Shown here in pieces: positions 52,288-61,802 of a DNA stretch of 64,000 bases. The stretch comes from Blautia wexlerae DSM 19850 (GTDB lineage: Bacteria > Bacillota > Clostridia > Lachnospirales > Lachnospiraceae): contig NZ_CP102267.1 of NCBI RefSeq assembly GCF_025148125.1, positions 3,606,501 through 3,670,500 of the forward strand. Reading direction: 5' to 3'. Under the pieces are notes generated by a model. The model worked only from the letters and a program-made list of their open reading frames with translations. It made no database searches and was not told the DNA's origin. Position 1 is the first letter of the stretch, and each line of letters opens with the position of its first letter. The position numbers were made by a program, and so were the translations under genes.

Positions 52288-54740
52288 CTGCACTTCCCTC
52301 CGGCTCCTTTTAATAATTTTTCATATTTCTTATTATTTCTTCTGTTTCTGAAATATCCGCCAACTACTTTTTTTACTCCAAGCATAAAATGGCCATTCAC
52401 AGCATCGACAATTCCATATACCATTTCCATACTGACGGCCCCGCCGGTCATCTTGGCAATCCCCCGAAACGGCATATTGTAAATAAAAAGAATATTCAGA
52501 TCTGGCTTTCCCTGTGCCTCACTCTTCTTTTTCATTTTTGTGAGATATCTATATATCAGCCTTGCAAGTCGACTTTTTGCATAATACATCTGACAGATTG
52601 CATCATTGATTTCCAGATTTCCACTCCATCTCCCGTTCGGTATCTCATGGCCAAGAAGTTCACGAAATTCCTCATCTGATATTTTCTGCACGATTCCTGT
52701 ATAATAGTAAGGCATTTTTGCCGGATTATACGGATACCCTTTACTATTTCCTATTCTCTCAGTCATACCTGTTAAACGAATATCTGCAACACTGGCTCCT
52801 ACCATAATCTGATAAGTTCCTGTTTCTATTTCCCACTGTCCCGTTTTTATATTCCAATAACGGAATGTCTTATCATCAAACGGAATCCTGAGCTGTCTGC
52901 TTTCTCCTGCCTTTAGATAAACTTTTACAAAACCTTTCAGTTCTTTTTCCGGTCGGAACACGATTGCATTAGGAAGTCCTACATACATCTGAACAACCTC
53001 TGCTCCATCTCTGTCACCTGTATTGGTAACCGAAACTTTGATTCCATCCTCTTCTATGATAAGATCAGAATATGTAAATTCCGTATAGGAAAGTCCAAAG
53101 CCAAATGGATATTGCACCCGGACTTTTGAAGTATCATAATAGCGATATCCCACATAAACACTCTCTCGGTATTCCGATGTTTTCTCATTACTTGGATAAT
53201 ATCGGAATGCCGGTGTCTGTTCATAAGATATGGGATATGTTTCTGCCAGTCTTCCTGATGGATTCACTTTTCCGGTCAGAATATCCAATGTTGCAGAAGC
53301 GCCTGCCTGTCCATTCAGATAGCCATGCAAAATCGCTTTGCAGCAGGTGTGCCATGGCATTTCTATCGCAGATCCTGCACTCAGTATTCCAATAATATTT
53401 TCATTCACTTTACTGATATCCTGCAGAAGATCTATCTGATTCTGCGGAATACGCATATGGGTTCTATCCAGTCCTTCTGATTCACTGATCTCATCAAGAC
53501 CAAAGCAGAAAATCACAATATCTGCGTTCATGGCCAAATTTAATGCAAACTTTCTATCATTCTCATCTACATCTCCATTTCTCTGATAGCCTCTTGTCAT
53601 CCCCAGAATATTCAGATCATATTGTTGCAAAATCGATGACATATCTTCTACTTTTGTTGGATTGACCATAGAAGACCCTGCCCCCTGATATCTGGGTGAA
53701 AAAACAAAATCTCCAATAACAGCGATGGATTTTTTTGTATCCAGCGGAAGAATCTGTTTTTCATTTTTCAGAAGAATCATGCTTTCTGCTGCTGCTTTCC
53801 TTGCCAGTTGATGATGTGCATTTCTGTCAAAGTTTTTATCTGAAAGCTTCTTCCCTGATGTCAGTTCCATCACTGCATCCACCAGTTCTCCAACTCTTTC
53901 ATCCAAATCCGCTTCCTTCAGCGTTCCATTTCGGACAGCAGCAATCACTTCTCTTGCAGAATCGTACCCACAGGACGGCATCTCCAGATTTGAGCCGGCA
54001 GCAACACCTTTCACATGGTCATTGCTTCCGCCCCAGTCTGTTACTACAATTCCATCAAATCCCCATTCTTTGCGCAGGATATCTGTCAAAAGATGTTTGT
54101 CCTCATTAGCATAAATCCCATTAATCTGGTTGTAACTGCTCATGATTGCTTTTGCGTGTCCTTCTTTAACAGCTATCTCAAAACCGGTCAGATAAATTTC
54201 TCTTAATGTCCGTTCGTCAACAACTGCGTCCATTGCCATTCTCCGAAGTTCCTGACTGTTAACCGCCAGATGCTTCGGGCAGGCATAAACGCCTTTACTC
54301 TGTATTCCACGAATATATGACGCTGCCATCTTCCCGGAAAGATATGGATCTTCTGAAAAATATTCAAAATTTCTTCCACATAACGGGCTTCTTTTAATAT
54401 TTAATCCCGGACCAAGCAGGATATTTACATCCATACTTGCTGCTTCCTCTCCAAGGGCCTGTCCAATCTCTTCCCCCAGATCCTGATTCCAGCTGTTTGC
54501 AATCGTCGCCGCTGTGGGAAAACACGTTGCGTTCATGGATGCATTCAGTCCCAAATGGTCTCCTGCTCCTGCCTGTTTTCTGATTCCATGCGGTCCATCC
54601 GAAAGAAAGATGGACGGGATGGAAAGCCTGTCAATTTCTCTGGTCTGCCAGACAGTTTTTCCACTGAGGATCGCTGCCTTTTCTTCTATTGTCATCTTTT
54701 CAATCAATTTTTGCTGTTTCATAACTGTTTTCCATCCCAC
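52284..54740 (-). CDS. Family GH3 beta-glucosidase-like enzyme, cytoplasmic
   Basis: The 818-residue enzyme has the usual order: GH3 N-terminal barrel (SDGPHGIRKQAG, GPGLNIKRSPLCGRNFEYFSE, nucleophile Asp in GIVVTDWGG), C-terminal sandwich domain (AGSSMVNPTKVEDM), and a fibronectin-like domain (YPFGFGLSYTEF). About 90 extra residues at the C-terminus contain basic helices. No signal peptide is seen. It probably cleaves beta-linked glucosides or oligosaccharides. GTG at 54740 with AAGGA upstream is used; an ATG six codons later is possible. It starts eight bases after the upstream GH3 gene. Confidence 0.88.
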   Translation of the reverse strand: MGWKTVMKQQKLIEKMTIEEKAAILSGKTVWQTREIDRLSIPSIFLSDGPHGIRKQAGAGDHLGLNASMNATCFPTAATIANSWNQDLGEEIGQALGEEAASMDVNILLGPGLNIKRSPLCGRNFEYFSEDPYLSGKMAASYIRGIQSKGVYACPKHLAVNSQELRRMAMDAVVDERTLREIYLTGFEIAVKEGHAKAIMSSYNQINGIYANEDKHLLTDILRKEWGFDGIVVTDWGGSNDHVKGVAAGSNLEMPSCGYDSAREVIAAVRNGTLKEADLDERVGELVDAVMELTSGKKLSDKNFDRNAHHQLARKAAAESMILLKNEKQILPLDTKKSIAVIGDFVFSPRYQGAGSSMVNPTKVEDMSSILQQYDLNILGMTRGYQRNGDVDENDRKFALNLAMNADIVIFCFGLDEISESEGLDRTHMRIPQNQIDLLQDISKVNENIIGILSAGSAIEMPWHTCCKAILHGYLNGQAGASATLDILTGKVNPSGRLAETYPISYEQTPAFRYYPSNEKTSEYRESVYVGYRYYDTSKVRVQYPFGFGLSYTEFTYSDLIIEEDGIKVSVTNTGDRDGAEVVQMYVGLPNAIVFRPEKELKGFVKVYLKAGESRQLRIPFDDKTFRYWNIKTGQWEIETGTYQIMVGASVADIRLTGMTERIGNSKGYPYNPAKMPYYYTGIVQKISDEEFRELLGHEIPNGRWSGNLEINDAICQMYYAKSRLARLIYRYLTKMKKKSEAQGKPDLNILFIYNMPFRGIAKMTGGAVSMEMVYGIVDAVNGHFMLGVKKVVGGYFRNRRNNKKYEKLLKGAGGKCR

Positions 54741-54748
54741 TTTCTTCC

Positions 54749-57610
54749 TTATTCAGCATTCTTTCTTTTCTTATATCCTCTGATTACCAGTACTTCCATT
54801 CCTGCCATGAAAAGTGCCATTACAATGTCGATACCAATTCCTGCTTTTTTCCAGTTTTCCATACCTGTTTCTTCGTGTTCTCCATCATAAGCCCAGCTGC
54901 TTACAACTGTATACATGACATTTTTGCAGGCATTTCTCATCTGAAGTACAGCTGTTGGATGCTCCGGATTGGCTACATTGTTCTCTTCTCCGTTGAATGT
55001 GGACAACATTGCATCTACTCCATTCGCCAAAGCTGCATCTGCATTCATAAATCCATGACCATTGTTTCGGAAGAAGTCTGTAAGTGCCATTCCCCTGAAT
55101 CCCCATTCATCTCTGAGAACTGTATTCATAAGGTTACTGCTTTCTCCAGTCCATTTATCTCCAAGGAAACTCCAGGAAACCATAACCGCATTTGCGCCAC
55201 CCTGTTTTACAGAAATTTCAAATGGTTTCAGATAGATTTCCCGGATTGCCTGCTCATTTGACCAGACACTTACCATCTTTGCATTTCCCTCATACAGAGC
55301 AAAATGTTTGATATAAGAATAAACTCCATATTTTCTTGCTCCTTCTACTGCTTTTGCTCCCATATTTCCTGCAAGAACTCCATCTTCTGAAAAATATTCA
55401 TAGTTTCTTGCTCCAAATGTGGTTCTATGAGTATTCATACCTGGTGCATACCAGCCCTCTGCACCCATTTCCTGACTGATCTTGCCCATGCATTCACCCC
55501 AGGCCTGTGCAAGTCCCTTATTCCATGTGGAAGCAACCACAACTTCAATTGGAAATCCAATAGAACCAACTCCTGTAAAGTTGTTATTAATTGCTGCTGG
55601 TCCATCGAAATCAAGTGTAGCCACTTTTCCCACAGAGTCCATGGCTGCTGTCTGATAGCCAGCCATTGCAATCATATTTGCCATTTCATCAACAGTAAGC
55701 TGATCCAGAAGTTTTTCCCAACGAGGATCGTCATAATCAGCATCACACATATCAGCTAATGTAAGTCCATTATCTGCTCCCGTTGTCGGCATTACATCCT
55801 TATCATTGAGATATGTAGTCTTATCAAAGTTGCTGTTCAAATGATATTCAGAAACATATGGCTCACCCAGCTCTGCAGATGCCGGTGCTGCTGTAGCCTC
55901 TTCATAATTTGCAAAATGATCAGCACGTGACAGATATGTCACATCGCCTTTTGCATCTTCAAATACATTTGTTGCTGCAGTATCATCTGATGCTCTTTTA
56001 TTTTCTCCCTCATATACTACATCAGCATCTGCAGTATAAGTTTTCTGATCCAGCACAGTGTGTGAATCACTGTTAATAGAGATCACGTAATCGCCTTTTT
56101 CAAGAACATACGCTTTTGCATTATTCTCATCATAAGAGGCCATATCTTCTATACTGAATGTAACTGTAACAGTCTGAGATTCTCCCGGCTGAAGCAGATC
56201 TGTTTTTGCAAACTCGATCAGATTTGCAGAAGATTTCTCAATTCCCCCATTTGTATATGGCGGTTTATAATACACTTCTACTACATCTTTTCCGGCAACA
56301 TCTCCTGTGTTGGTTACTTCTACATCTACAGAAATCTGTCCGTCTTTTTCCTCCAATTCACCCATTTTCTGTTCAAATTCCGTATAACTCAGACCATATC
56401 CAAATGGATACTGTACAGTCTTATCGTAATCAATCGCACCTTCCTGTGCAGCTGTTTCATAGTACTTGTATCCTACATAAATACCTTCCACATAATTGGT
56501 AAATGCCGGAGCATACACCTGGGCAGTTCCTGCGTTCATTCCTTCAACGGCCATATCTGCCAGATTTGTATACTCCGTTTTTTCTGCATTATTCCACCAC
56601 GGAGCAGTCGTCATATCATAAATAAATGTATCCGGTGTTTTTCCGGAAGGATTGACTTCACCTGAAAATACTTTACCAAGTGCATTAAATCCCACATTTC
56701 CCGTTCCGGGGCACCATACAACAGATTTAATCTGAGGATATTCATCTGCGAAACCAAGTTCAAACTGATTTGCTCCATTATAAACCACAATCACATTATC
56801 AAAGTTTGAACAAACCATATCTACCATATCTCTCTCAGTTTGTGAAAGCTGTAAATAATGCTCTCCCTCAGGAAAATCATCATATTCATCTGAATTATTA
56901 TCATATGCTGCTTTTCTTACATCCATAGGAATATCATTATGACCTTCACCTGCTTTTCTGGAAAGAACCACAACTGCCACATCAGAATACTCTTTCGCAC
57001 TTTTAATAAGCTCATCACTGTAAGTATCTACAGGTGGCTCCGGTAATGTCCAGCTCTGTTTCTGGATAGACATTTCCGGATTATCTGCACCATAATTGTT
57101 ATAAAAATCAACCAGCTCCTGGTTAATAGAAAATCCGGCATTTTCAAGTCCCTGATTCAGACTGACAATATCATACAGATCATTAATTCCACCGGAACCA
57201 GCTCCGCCGTAAGCCGGATTAATAGATTCCCAACCAAAAATATTCAGTTTTTTTGTTTCATTTAAAGGAAGCAGGCTTTCATTCTTCAGAAGAACAATTC
57301 CGTCTTCCATAATTTCTTCTGCTACTTCCGCAGCTTCTTCATTTGTTTCATCGCTTAAAGTTCCATTTCCCGTTGCCAGTCCAATCAACGTAGACATTGG
57401 TCCAAAACAGATCATATTCACGCAGACAACAACTGCAAGAACCATTGCGATCGCAGCTTCTCCTCTTATCAGAAATCTTTTGCCCCTGGACATCCTGCGG
57501 CATGCGATCATAATTACGATTCCAATTACAAGTGCAGCAATAATACCGATAATATACGGTTTGCATAATTGTAATACCGCCAGAACATCTTCCATTTCAA
57601 CACTGATCAT
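54749..57610 (-). CDS. Membrane-anchored GH3 enzyme with swapped domain order
   Basis: The 953-residue protein has membrane helices near both ends (N-terminal pair in the first 75 residues; C-terminal IGIDIVMALFMAGMEVLVI). Inside, the domains are in permuted order: the GH3 C-terminal sandwich (DGIVLLKNESLLPL, AYGGAGSGG) and fibronectin-like part (YPFGYGLSYTEFE) come first, and the catalytic barrel (FDGPAAINNNF, GMNTHRTTFGARNYEYFSED, nucleophile in GMALTDFFRNN) comes last. Membrane topology puts the catalytic part outside. The start at 57610 has AGGAGG ten bases upstream. It is the first gene of the GH3-GH3-GtrA operon, with a LytTR site before it. Confidence 0.88.
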   Translation of the reverse strand: MISVEMEDVLAVLQLCKPYIIGIIAALVIGIVIMIACRRMSRGKRFLIRGEAAIAMVLAVVVCVNMICFGPMSTLIGLATGNGTLSDETNEEAAEVAEEIMEDGIVLLKNESLLPLNETKKLNIFGWESINPAYGGAGSGGINDLYDIVSLNQGLENAGFSINQELVDFYNNYGADNPEMSIQKQSWTLPEPPVDTYSDELIKSAKEYSDVAVVVLSRKAGEGHNDIPMDVRKAAYDNNSDEYDDFPEGEHYLQLSQTERDMVDMVCSNFDNVIVVYNGANQFELGFADEYPQIKSVVWCPGTGNVGFNALGKVFSGEVNPSGKTPDTFIYDMTTAPWWNNAEKTEYTNLADMAVEGMNAGTAQVYAPAFTNYVEGIYVGYKYYETAAQEGAIDYDKTVQYPFGYGLSYTEFEQKMGELEEKDGQISVDVEVTNTGDVAGKDVVEVYYKPPYTNGGIEKSSANLIEFAKTDLLQPGESQTVTVTFSIEDMASYDENNAKAYVLEKGDYVISINSDSHTVLDQKTYTADADVVYEGENKRASDDTAATNVFEDAKGDVTYLSRADHFANYEEATAAPASAELGEPYVSEYHLNSNFDKTTYLNDKDVMPTTGADNGLTLADMCDADYDDPRWEKLLDQLTVDEMANMIAMAGYQTAAMDSVGKVATLDFDGPAAINNNFTGVGSIGFPIEVVVASTWNKGLAQAWGECMGKISQEMGAEGWYAPGMNTHRTTFGARNYEYFSEDGVLAGNMGAKAVEGARKYGVYSYIKHFALYEGNAKMVSVWSNEQAIREIYLKPFEISVKQGGANAVMVSWSFLGDKWTGESSNLMNTVLRDEWGFRGMALTDFFRNNGHGFMNADAALANGVDAMLSTFNGEENNVANPEHPTAVLQMRNACKNVMYTVVSSWAYDGEHEETGMENWKKAGIGIDIVMALFMAGMEVLVIRGYKKRKNAE

Positions 57611-57669
57611 TCTCTTTTTTCCTCCTTTGACTCTCTCGCCTTTTTCAGGTATCATTTCCTGTTGGCATT

Positions 57670-57730
57670 ACTATAACATGGTTATTATTTCGTGCCGTTT
57701 TTGGCACAAGATGCAGCAAATATGGCACAA
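57670..57730 (-). promoter_or_regulatory. GH3 promoter with LytTR-type direct repeat
   Basis: On the minus strand TTGTGCCA occurs at 57723-57730 and at 57702-57709, exactly 21 bases apart, the spacing of LytTR binding pairs. A TGTTATAGT extended -10 follows at 57670-57678, leaving the nearer repeat directly next to the -35 position. A LytTR regulator is encoded 1.5 kb upstream, so it is the likely activator. Confidence 0.7.
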
Positions 57731-57732
57731 AA

Positions 57733-57760
57733 TACCCAGAGCATTACAATACTCTGGGTA
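57733..57760 (-). terminator. Terminator overlapping the end of the sensor kinase gene
   Basis: TACCCAGAG and CTCTGGGTA are perfect 9-bp arms; on the minus strand TTTTG follows. The stop codon of the kinase gene is in the loop. The short T-tract suggests partial termination. Confidence 0.6.
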
Positions 57761-59051
57761 AAAGAATCTTTAATTCAAACCAGTTCTGCTGTACTCCAAA
57801 TACTACAGAACCATCATATTTTTCTACAGCTTTACGAATACTCTTCAATCCAAAACCATGGTTTTTACTATCCTTTTTTGTTGTTGTAATCAGATCCTCT
57901 TCATTTTTGGAAATTTCTGCTTCACAATAATTCTCTATCTTGATGAACACAAATCCTTTTTGAGCGGATACTGTCAGATGGATCAGTCTTTTTTCCGGAT
58001 CTGGAATTAAAATTACATGTTCAATCGCATTATCCAAAGCATTTCCAAATATAGAACATATATCTGTTACATGCATATGATCCAATAATTTTCCATCTGC
58101 CACACAGGTAATCTGTATATGATTTTTTCGACAATGGAAAATCTTAGCTGCCAAAATCGTATCAAGTACCTGATTCCCCGTTCTGCTTATATTCTCAAAA
58201 GCAGCGATTTCCTTTTCCATGGAATCAATCCATTTTTTTCGTTTCTCTTCATCTGATTCCGCACGAAGTCCCGTTATCTGGTGTTTCAGATCATGGTATT
58301 TCATTTGTATGAGATCCAGGCTGTCCTGATAATTTCGGTATTGATCATACTGGCTTTTCAGCATCACGTTCATTACTGAAAGTTCTTTCTCGGCAACATA
58401 CTCACTGATCCTGCTCTGATAAGCATGCAGGATTGCAATTCCTCCAAAATCGATCAGTGTTCTGATAGAAAAAATATCTGCACGTTCTCTGCTCGCAAAT
58501 GGTGCATTTTCATTTAAAAAGCTCAGATTACTAAAAGCAAAGATTGCAACAGCCATGATTGCCGCCGCTACTACTTCCTTTACTGTCATCTGTTCAAGAT
58601 AATTCTGCTTCAGAAGATCTTTTTCTAAATAAATATCAATAGTAAAGCAGCCTCCAAAAACAACCATCGTGATCAGAATTTCAACCCCGAGGCTCTGATT
58701 CCCCCATGCCTGTACAATAGATACCATCTGCCACTGCAGCGAAGCTGCAAACTCAGCAAGAACAAATGCACGGGCACAGCAATAAGCCGCTCCCAGAGGC
58801 TTCATATTTCCTCCGACCATAAGAAATCCATACATCATACCTGCAGCGATCATCATACAGGGAATCCACAAAATTTCAGTTACGCTGCCTGTCAAAGTCA
58901 GAAAAATACTCTGCATTGCCAACATGAAAAGACTGCCTATAAGAAAATGTACAGATTTCATGTTTTCTTTTTTTAGGATATAAAGATAAACCAGACATGA
59001 TCCCCACTCTGCTATTGCCGTATAAATTCTTGGAATATCCTGATATAACAT
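57744..59051 (-). CDS. LytTR-system sensor histidine kinase (AgrC-like, HPK10)
   Basis: The 435-residue kinase has about six N-terminal membrane helices (residues 10-215), a coiled region, the phosphorylation motif YHDLKHQ, and a GHKL ATPase domain (GNALDNAIEHV, GFGLKSIRKAVEKYDG). This is the AgrC/HPK10 type that pairs with LytTR regulators. GGAGG before 59051 decides the start; in-frame codons upstream overlap the regulator gene. The ligand is unknown; no peptide signal gene is near. Confidence 0.9.
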   Translation of the reverse strand: MLYQDIPRIYTAIAEWGSCLVYLYILKKENMKSVHFLIGSLFMLAMQSIFLTLTGSVTEILWIPCMMIAAGMMYGFLMVGGNMKPLGAAYCCARAFVLAEFAASLQWQMVSIVQAWGNQSLGVEILITMVVFGGCFTIDIYLEKDLLKQNYLEQMTVKEVVAAAIMAVAIFAFSNLSFLNENAPFASRERADIFSIRTLIDFGGIAILHAYQSRISEYVAEKELSVMNVMLKSQYDQYRNYQDSLDLIQMKYHDLKHQITGLRAESDEEKRKKWIDSMEKEIAAFENISRTGNQVLDTILAAKIFHCRKNHIQITCVADGKLLDHMHVTDICSIFGNALDNAIEHVILIPDPEKRLIHLTVSAQKGFVFIKIENYCEAEISKNEEDLITTTKKDSKNHGFGLKSIRKAVEKYDGSVVFGVQQNWFELKILLPRVL

Positions 59052-59074
59052 AGTATCCTCCATTTCGCATGAAA

Positions 59075-59779
59075 TCATTCCATATTGAGGTTTTGCAGAA
59101 GCAGATTCATGAATTCTTTTTTTCTGGTTCTGCTGACAGGTATATGTACATTATGGATCACACAATCAGAACCAACAAATCCCTCTACATGATTCATATT
59201 TACCAGATATCCCTTTGCACATCGAAAAAAATTATGTACCGCAAGTTTTTCTTCGAGTTCTTTCATCGTAATTCTTGAACAGTAATCTCCTCTCGAAGTA
59301 TGATAAATTACATTATGTCTCTGCCCCTCAATAAAATAGATATCTGCTATATCTATCTTTACAACTCCTTCCCCAATCGGAATCGTAAGAAATTCTTTAA
59401 CCTCAGAACGCATACGACCAACTGCTTTATCCAGTTTCTGCGAAAAAGAAAAATACTCAACTGGTTTTACTACATAATCCATTGCATCAACTTCGTATCC
59501 ACGTACTGCATATTGAATCATATTTGTAATAAACATGATAATTACTTTCTGATCCATCTGACGGATTTTTTCTGCTGCTGTCATACCATCCATGAACCGC
59601 ATCTGAATATCCATCAGAATAATGTCAAAACCGCCATTGTAATTTTCAGTGATATCTTCTCCATCACCAAATACTGTAACCTTTATTGATCTTCCCCTTT
59701 CCGTTTGATATTTCCGGATATACTCTGTTAATTGTTTTACGTAAATTTCTTCATCTTCCACAATTGCAATCTGTATCAT
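59075..59779 (-). CDS. LytTR-type response regulator
   Basis: The 234 residues contain a receiver domain (EDEE, phosphoacceptor Asp57 in ILMDIQMRFMDGM, Lys in VVKPVEY) and a C-terminal LytTR domain (IYFIEGQRHNVIYHTSRGDY, FFRCAKGYLVNMNHVEGF, PVSRTRKKEFMNLL). GGAGGG lies six bases before 59779. It is followed by its kinase 23 bases later. The LytTR direct repeat upstream of the GH3 operon is its likely target. Confidence 0.92.
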   Translation of the reverse strand: MIQIAIVEDEEIYVKQLTEYIRKYQTERGRSIKVTVFGDGEDITENYNGGFDIILMDIQMRFMDGMTAAEKIRQMDQKVIIMFITNMIQYAVRGYEVDAMDYVVKPVEYFSFSQKLDKAVGRMRSEVKEFLTIPIGEGVVKIDIADIYFIEGQRHNVIYHTSRGDYCSRITMKELEEKLAVHNFFRCAKGYLVNMNHVEGFVGSDCVIHNVHIPVSRTRKKEFMNLLLQNLNME

Positions 59780-59925
59780 CCTATACCCTCCACAAGAATT
59801 GCATTTTTTGTAACTGTTCAAGCCCGCACAATATAGTTCCAGGTTTTTACTGTTATTTTATAAATAACTTTTGTTTTAGTATATCACTGCTTCATTCCTG
59901 AGTCAAGTGGATGTAATATTACAAA

Positions 59926-60102
59926 TTACACCTGTATAATCTGGTTTTCTTTTATCGTATATCCACAGTTATCGCATACACTGTCGCCAACTGTTTTTCC
60001 ATCTCTCACAAATACTTCTATATCTGCACTACATTTCGGACATTTAACTTCTTCAATTGAAGTCATGTTTCTGGCGTCCATACATCCTGAAAAAAATCCC
60101 AT
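59926..60102 (-). CDS. 58-residue zinc-ribbon protein
   Basis: The translation starts MGFFSGCMDARNMTSIEEVK, with CPKC at 21-24 and CDNC at 43-46, an arrangement for one zinc. AGGTGA lies six bases before the ATG. It lies downstream of cooC on the same strand with a 113-base gap. The function is not known; it may be a small adaptor or metal chaperone of the same pathway. Confidence 0.65.
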   Translation of the reverse strand: MGFFSGCMDARNMTSIEEVKCPKCSADIEVFVRDGKTVGDSVCDNCGYTIKENQIIQV

Positions 60103-60215
60103 CTTTTCACCTTTTTCCTGTATATATTCTATTATTTTCTTAACCTAATTTTTCTTTTATTTTTTTATCTCATCTACTGCTGTCTGGCTGAAATCATAAA
60201 GAGAACCTCCCTCTC

Positions 60216-60986
60216 TCACAGTCCTAGCTTCTTTACAATTTCTCCCAGTGCACTTCTGACCGGAGAATCTTTCGGAAGCTGTATAATCGGCTTTCCATCA
60301 CAGTCATACTGATAAACCTGGTTATCATGAGGCACCACTCCCAGCAGCTCCAGTCCCTGATTCCGGATTTCTTCCAGAGTTCCGACGTCCAGTTTTCCAT
60401 CCGGAACACGATTCACGATTAATCCAGTTTTCTGTGGTTTAAAGTTTAACTCCTTCATCAGCTTTGCAATACGTCCGGCTGCCTGAACACCTCTTCTGGA
60501 ACAGTCACTTACAAGAATAGCAACTTCCATCATTGGCAGGATTCCTCTGCTGATATGTTCCATACCTGCTTCGTTATCAACCACAATATATGGATAATGA
60601 CTTTGCAGTTTCTGAACCTGGGTCTGCACAAGGCCATTTACAAAACAATAGCAGCCCTGTCCCTGGGTTCGTCCCATTACCATCAAATCATAATCGTCTT
60701 CTTCTGCAATCGCATCAGAAAGACGCATTTCCAGATATGCCTGTTTTGTCATACCGGAGGGAATCTGATATCGTGGGTCTATGCCTGCCCGCTCAATTTC
60801 TTCTCTCAGCTCCCCAAGTGTGACCTCCGGCTCAACACCGAGCACTTCGTTCAAATTTGCATTTGCATCTGCATCCACCGCCAGGACCGGACGTTTTCCG
60901 CTTTCACATAAATACTGGATCAACAATCCACAAAGAGTTGTTTTTCCTACGCCACCTTTTCCTGATACTGCAATTACATGTCCCAT
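60216..60986 (-). CDS. cooC: CooC-type nickel-insertion ATPase for CO dehydrogenase
   Basis: The 256-residue MinD/ParA-like ATPase has the deviant Walker A SGKGGVGKTT (8-17), VDADANANLNEVLG, GRTQGQGCYCFVNGLV with a Cys-x-Cys pair, and IVVDNEAGMEHISRG. The GCYC motif binds metal in CooC dimers that load nickel into CO dehydrogenase. No CODH gene is in the window. AGGAGG precedes the start. A divergent promoter unit with the TetR gene controls it. DUF3786, common near corrinoid and CODH genes in acetogens, is encoded close by. Confidence 0.88.
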   Translation of the reverse strand: MGHVIAVSGKGGVGKTTLCGLLIQYLCESGKRPVLAVDADANANLNEVLGVEPEVTLGELREEIERAGIDPRYQIPSGMTKQAYLEMRLSDAIAEEDDYDLMVMGRTQGQGCYCFVNGLVQTQVQKLQSHYPYIVVDNEAGMEHISRGILPMMEVAILVSDCSRRGVQAAGRIAKLMKELNFKPQKTGLIVNRVPDGKLDVGTLEEIRNQGLELLGVVPHDNQVYQYDCDGKPIIQLPKDSPVRSALGEIVKKLGL

Positions 60987-61016
60987 GTTTTTCCTCCTAA
61001 AATTCTGAACAATCTG

Positions 61017-61119
61017 TTGACTTTTTCTTTAAACCTCATTATAGTTGTTACTATATAAATTACAATAATCAGTCTGTGAGATTTGTATGGTTACTCAACA
61101 CATCAGAAAAATTGTTGAG
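61017..61119. promoter_or_regulatory. Divergent promoter/operator/leader module, copy A (cooC / TetR)
   Basis: Plus strand: TTGACT (61017-61022), 17 bases, TATAGT (61040-61045). Minus strand: TTGTAA (61060-61065), 16 bases, TATAAT (61038-61043). An inverted repeat TTGTtA...TTACAA (61045-61065) covers both. A CTCAACA/TGTTGAG hairpin (61094-61119) lies in the TetR leader. The whole module is repeated at 62478-62581 with a constant offset of 1461 bases. Confidence 0.75.
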
Positions 61120-61154
61120 AAATCATATGATACTAACTAATACAGGAGTATATA

Positions 61155-61802
61155 ATGTCAGAAAAAACGAGAAAACAAGATCGCCGTACCCGCTATACCA
61201 GGCAAACCATAAAAGATACGTTCTTAGAATTGTTAAATCAGAAAAGTTTTACGAAAATTACAGTTACAGAGGTCTGCAAAAATGCTGAAATCAACCGTGG
61301 CACTTTTTATCTTCATTACTACGATATCTATGATGTATTATCAGATATTTTTAATGATATGACTCAGGATATGTTAACAACTGTAGATCATTTATTCTGT
61401 CTAAATCAAAAAAGCTGTTCCTATCCGTTCTGTCAGAAAATACAGATGGAATCACAATACAGGGCACTGTTTCTGGATGATGCAATTGCCCCTATTCTTC
61501 TGGAAAAAATAGCAGAAAATACAAAAGAAGGCTATGTGACCTGGCTTATGTCACACAGCCTCCTGACCTTTGAACAGGCAGAATCGGTTTTTTATTTTCA
61601 AATGAATGGCTGCCTTTCCATCAACAGACTGATGCTCCGCAATCACTGTAATGACTGGAAACAGATTCAGACAACAATTGACAAATTTATCAAATCCGGG
61701 CTGGAAAGTTTTCTGATTCATGATCAGAGAGAAGAAAATGCTTCCGATAATTTTTGCAGCAAAATTTCTCCAACTGTTACCGCATCTTCTACACTCAGAT
61801 AA
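61155..61802 (+). CDS. TetR/AcrR family regulator
   Basis: The 215-residue protein has an N-terminal TetR helix-turn-helix (TRQTIKDTFLELLNQKSFTK, ITVTEVCKNAEINRGTFYLHYY) and a C-terminal ligand domain of the TetR_C_7 style. CAGGAG lies six bases before the ATG. It is divergent from cooC and probably binds the shared operator. Its last 79 bases overlap the convergent DUF3786 gene. Confidence 0.9.
   Translation: MSEKTRKQDRRTRYTRQTIKDTFLELLNQKSFTKITVTEVCKNAEINRGTFYLHYYDIYDVLSDIFNDMTQDMLTTVDHLFCLNQKSCSYPFCQKIQMESQYRALFLDDAIAPILLEKIAENTKEGYVTWLMSHSLLTFEQAESVFYFQMNGCLSINRLMLRNHCNDWKQIQTTIDKFIKSGLESFLIHDQREENASDNFCSKISPTVTASSTLR

Noticed and set aside
60183-60206. Mini frame MISARQQ after a GGGAGG motif between cooC and the zinc-ribbon gene
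   Set aside because: Seven codons only; no sign of attenuation structure, so a leader peptide cannot be supported.
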